A DNA stretch of 64,000 bases, from assembly GCA_004297725.1 (NCBI GenBank), contig SCUS01000080.1, positions 62,001 through 126,000 of the forward strand, in the 5' to 3' direction. Source of the stretch: Myxococcaceae bacterium (GTDB lineage Bacteria > Myxococcota_A > Polyangia > Polyangiales > Ga0077539). Positions 61,486 to 64,000 of this stretch are shown piece by piece; within the stretch, counting starts at the first letter, position 1, and each line of letters opens with the position of its first letter. The notes beneath the pieces are model-generated. The model was not told the origin of the DNA. It did not search any database and was given only the letters and a program-made list of their open reading frames with translations. The translations under genes were made by a program, and so were the position numbers.

Positions 61486-63909
61486 ATGACCCCTCCCACC
61501 CGCCTCCGACTCGTACGGCTCGCCCTGGGCCTCCTCGCGATGGCCCTCTCGCTCTTCGGGCAGGTGCGCCACGCCGGGGCCACCGGCCTCCTCCTGCCCG
61601 CCGACGGCTCCCTCGGACCGCTCGCGATCCGCTCCCACCGGGTGAGCGTCGCCATCCACGAGCGCGTCGCCGAGACCCGGGTGGTGCAGGTGTTTCGCAA
61701 CCAGACCAACCGGGTGCTCGAAGGGACGTACATCTTCCCGCTGCCCCCCGGAGCGTCCGTCTCGGGCTTCGCCATGACCGTCAACGGCCGCCGGGTCGAA
61801 GGCTCGGTGCTCGAGGCCAACGAGGCCCGCAGCATCTACGAGGGCATCGTCGCCCGGATGCGCGACCCGGGCCTGGTCGAATACATGGGCGGTAATCTCT
61901 TCCGGGCGCGGGTGTTTCCGATTCCCGCGAGCGGCGACCAGACCGTGGAGCTGCGCTTCACCCAGACCGTCGACTACCAGGCCGGGACGATCCATTACCG
62001 ATATCCCCTCCGCACCTCCGGGCCGCAGGCGCGCACCATGGAGGACTTCACCCTCAGCGCCACCCTCGAGGCCAGCGCCCCCATCCGCGCGGTCTACTCT
62101 CCCACGCACCGCATCGACACCACCCGCCGAGGCGCCCGCCAGGCCACCGTGGGCTTCGAGCTGGGCAACGCCGTGCTCGACCGCGACTTCGACCTCTATT
62201 ACACGCTCGCCGACAGCGACGTCGGGATGAGCGTGCTCACCCACCGCGGCGCCGGGGAGGACGGGTACTTCCTGATGATGCTCGCGCCCCGCAGCGAGTC
62301 GACCGAGCGCGAGGTCATCGGCAAGGACATCCTCTTCGTCTGCGACACCTCCGGGTCGATGGCCGGCGAGAAGATGACCCACGCCCGCCAGGCCCTGCGC
62401 GCCTGGGTCAGCCGGCTCAACCCCGACGACACCTTCAACGTCCTTCGCTTCAGCACCGACGTCGAGAGCTTCTCCGAGTCGTCCATCAACGCCTCTCCGG
62501 AGAACCGCGCCCGCGCCATCCGCTTCATCGACGGCTTCGAGGCCTCCGGCGGCACCGCCATCTCCCCCGCCCTCACCCAGGCCCTCGAGGTGCCCGTCCG
62601 CCGGGGAGCGCCGCGCACCATCGTCTTCCTCACCGACGGCATGCCCACCGTCGGCGAGACCAACACCACGTCCATCATCCGCCTGGCCGCCGAGCGCAAC
62701 GCGGGCCGCGCGCAGATCTTCACCTTCGGCCTCGGCGACGACGTCAACACCACCTTCCTCGATCTACTGGCCCAGCAGAACCGCGGCTCCGCCGACTACG
62801 CCCGCTCCGGCGCCGAGATGGCCACGCTGCTCGACGGCTTCTACAACCGCATCGCCTTCCCGATGCTCGCCGACCTGCGCCTCGCCCTGCGCGGCGCCGA
62901 CGCCTTCGACATCTACCCCCGCGACCTCGGCACCCTCTACCGCGGCGGTCAGCTCGTGGTCACCGGGCGCTACCGCACCGCAGGCAGCGCCACCGTCGCG
63001 CTCACCGCCACCGTCGCCTCGCAGGAGACACCGCGCACCTTCGAGTGGCCCGTGAGCATGGCCGCGAGAGAGCCCGCCAACGACTTCATCCCTCGCGTAT
63101 GGGCCACCCGCAAGGTCGGTTATCTGTTGGATGAGATCCGGCTGCGCGGCGAGAACCCCGAGATTCGCGAGAGCGTGGTGCAGCTCGCCCGGCGCTTCGG
63201 CATCGTCACTCCCTATACGAGCTACCTCGTCACCGAGGAGTCGGCCCCCGCGCCGGAGCAGCCTGTGATGGACATGCCCATGTCCCAGACCATCCAGACC
63301 GGGCGTCGCCACGGCAGCGTCAATGACCTGGTGAACAACGCCGCGCCCAGGGCTCCGGCAGCCGCGTCTCCGGCTCCGAGCCGCGCTCCCTCCAGCGAGC
63401 GCGACGACTTCCGCGCCTTCCAGTCGCTCAACGGCGCCGGCCCCGGCGGACGGGTGAGCGGCGGATCGGGCGCCTCCGCGGGCTTCGCTCGGCCTTCGAC
63501 CACCGTTGCCGCTCCTTCGGCCGCGCCGGTGATGCAGGCCGCGCCCCCGCCGCCCTCGGTGGATGCCACCGGCGAGGCGGGGCGCCGCGTGGCCAATCGG
63601 CTGCGCGACCTGCGCGAGGCCGAGCAGGTCGACGTCGGCGCGGGCGGCACCCGCTTCGTCGCCGGTCACTCCCTGGTGCTCCGCGGCGGCACCTGGACCG
63701 AGGACAACCTCCCCACCGGCGCCCGGGTGCTGCGCGTCCGCGCGATGGCCCGTAGCTGGTTCACCCTCCTGCGGCTGCGCCCCGCCCTGCGCGAGGTGCT
63801 CTCCGTGGGCCACTCGCTGCGGTTCCGCCTCGACAACGGCCGGATCATCGAGGTGAGCGACGCCGCTCCGGACACCGCCGACTCGGAGATCGAGGCCTTC
63901 CTCCGCTGA
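61486..63909 (+). CDS. Exported VIT-VWA protein (inter-alpha-trypsin-inhibitor type)
   Basis: 807 residues. A signal peptide is followed by a VIT domain (about 25-150: SVAIHERVAETRVVQVFRNQ, GTYIFPLPPGASVSGFAM, EGSVLEANEARSIYEGIVA) and a VWA domain with an intact metal site (DILFVCDTSGSM) near 280. The C-terminal 150 residues are Pro/Ser/Ala-rich and end in a compact helical part. The ATG at 61486 has AGGAG 9 nt before it; an earlier in-frame start lacks one. Similar proteins include sortase targets, but no sorting signal is seen here. Adhesion or signalling at the surface is inferred. Confidence 0.85.
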   Translation: MTPPTRLRLVRLALGLLAMALSLFGQVRHAGATGLLLPADGSLGPLAIRSHRVSVAIHERVAETRVVQVFRNQTNRVLEGTYIFPLPPGASVSGFAMTVNGRRVEGSVLEANEARSIYEGIVARMRDPGLVEYMGGNLFRARVFPIPASGDQTVELRFTQTVDYQAGTIHYRYPLRTSGPQARTMEDFTLSATLEASAPIRAVYSPTHRIDTTRRGARQATVGFELGNAVLDRDFDLYYTLADSDVGMSVLTHRGAGEDGYFLMMLAPRSESTEREVIGKDILFVCDTSGSMAGEKMTHARQALRAWVSRLNPDDTFNVLRFSTDVESFSESSINASPENRARAIRFIDGFEASGGTAISPALTQALEVPVRRGAPRTIVFLTDGMPTVGETNTTSIIRLAAERNAGRAQIFTFGLGDDVNTTFLDLLAQQNRGSADYARSGAEMATLLDGFYNRIAFPMLADLRLALRGADAFDIYPRDLGTLYRGGQLVVTGRYRTAGSATVALTATVASQETPRTFEWPVSMAAREPANDFIPRVWATRKVGYLLDEIRLRGENPEIRESVVQLARRFGIVTPYTSYLVTEESAPAPEQPVMDMPMSQTIQTGRRHGSVNDLVNNAAPRAPAAASPAPSRAPSSERDDFRAFQSLNGAGPGGRVSGGSGASAGFARPSTTVAAPSAAPVMQAAPPPPSVDATGEAGRRVANRLRDLREAEQVDVGAGGTRFVAGHSLVLRGGTWTEDNLPTGARVLRVRAMARSWFTLLRLRPALREVLSVGHSLRFRLDNGRIIEVSDAAPDTADSEIEAFLR

Positions 63910-63918
63910 TCGCACAGA

Positions 63919-63934
63919 CCGCCCGGCCGGGCGG
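63919..63934. repeat. 16-nt GC palindrome after the VIT-VWA gene
   Basis: CCGCCCGGCCGGGCGG, a perfect palindrome 9 nt after the stop. It can fold into a hairpin but has no T run; a terminator role is possible. Confidence 0.4.
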
Positions 63935-63983
63935 GACGTCTCTCCTCAACGCTTGCTGCTGACTCGAAGGGAAGGTTTGTCCC

Positions 63984-64000
63984 ATGAAGCCTGCGATCGT
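63984..64000 (+). CDS. Start of a gene cut by the window edge
   Basis: ATG at 63984 preceded by an AAGGGAAGG ribosome binding site about 8 nt upstream; only MKPAI is visible. Nothing can be said about the product. Confidence 0.45.

Overview
The window is about 70% GC DNA with tightly packed genes on both strands, frequent GTG starts and many 1-4 nt start/stop overlaps. No gap between genes exceeds about 175 bases. No rRNA, tRNA, CRISPR array, insertion sequence or phage integrase was seen. The gene content suggests a predatory or soil myxobacterium (Myxococcota, Polyangia-like; a Sandaracinus-type relative is my inference): many lipoproteins with Asp/Thr/Pro-rich linkers and Cys-rich or Kazal or FG-GAP domains, a Hanks-type Ser/Thr kinase, several histidine kinases, DUF2169-type T6SS accessory genes and a single-domain LolA.

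Layout. 1-9.8 kb: an amidase cut by the window edge, hisS, a repeat-rich exported protein, a transglutaminase-scramblase pair, an RseP-type site-2 protease and two lipoproteins. 9.8-16.3 kb: FAD monooxygenase, PBP1A, a TTPV-repeat membrane protein, a lipoprotein carrying a 13-copy pentapeptide array, and lolA. 16.3-20.3 kb: a co-directional set of Cys-rich lipoprotein, NadM-like adenylyltransferase, VWA/zinc-ribbon protein and a shortened pyruvate-kinase-like protein. 20.4-23.8 kb: zinc-ribbon membrane protein, GNAT acetyltransferase, an unknown protein and a two-Kazal lipoprotein. 23.9-32.4 kb: holB-ricT-metG-HEAT-tatD, then an NAD-epimerase/acyltransferase pair. 32.4-37.9 kb: zinc-ribbon coiled-coil protein, F420-type oxidoreductase, degenerate lipoate-ligase-like protein, exported protein, histidine kinase and outer-membrane protein. 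38-46 kb: PHP/FG-GAP lipoprotein pair, an orphan ccmE of the CxxxY type, a metallophosphatase, a fatty-acid-hydroxylase-like protein and a Cys-rich lipoprotein. 46-55.6 kb: E2 acyltransferase, Ser/Thr kinase, ndh, gluQ and two overlapping sensor-kinase genes. 55.6-61.3 kb: a five-gene vgrG operon of a type VI secretion system. 61.5-63.9 kb: a VIT-VWA protein, then the first codons of another gene.

The most striking non-gene signal is a short interrupted palindrome, WTAC-N8-GTAW, found 20 times by eye. Six fixed bases predict about 3 copies at this base composition. All 40 flanking bases are A or T although they were not part of the search. Five copies lie between genes and the rest inside genes in different reading frames. 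It behaves like a highly iterated chromosomal site. The best candidate for an undescribed gene system is the nadM/VWA/pyruvate-kinase-like operon, followed by the vgrG operon with two different DUF2169 genes flanking an unrecognised cargo protein.
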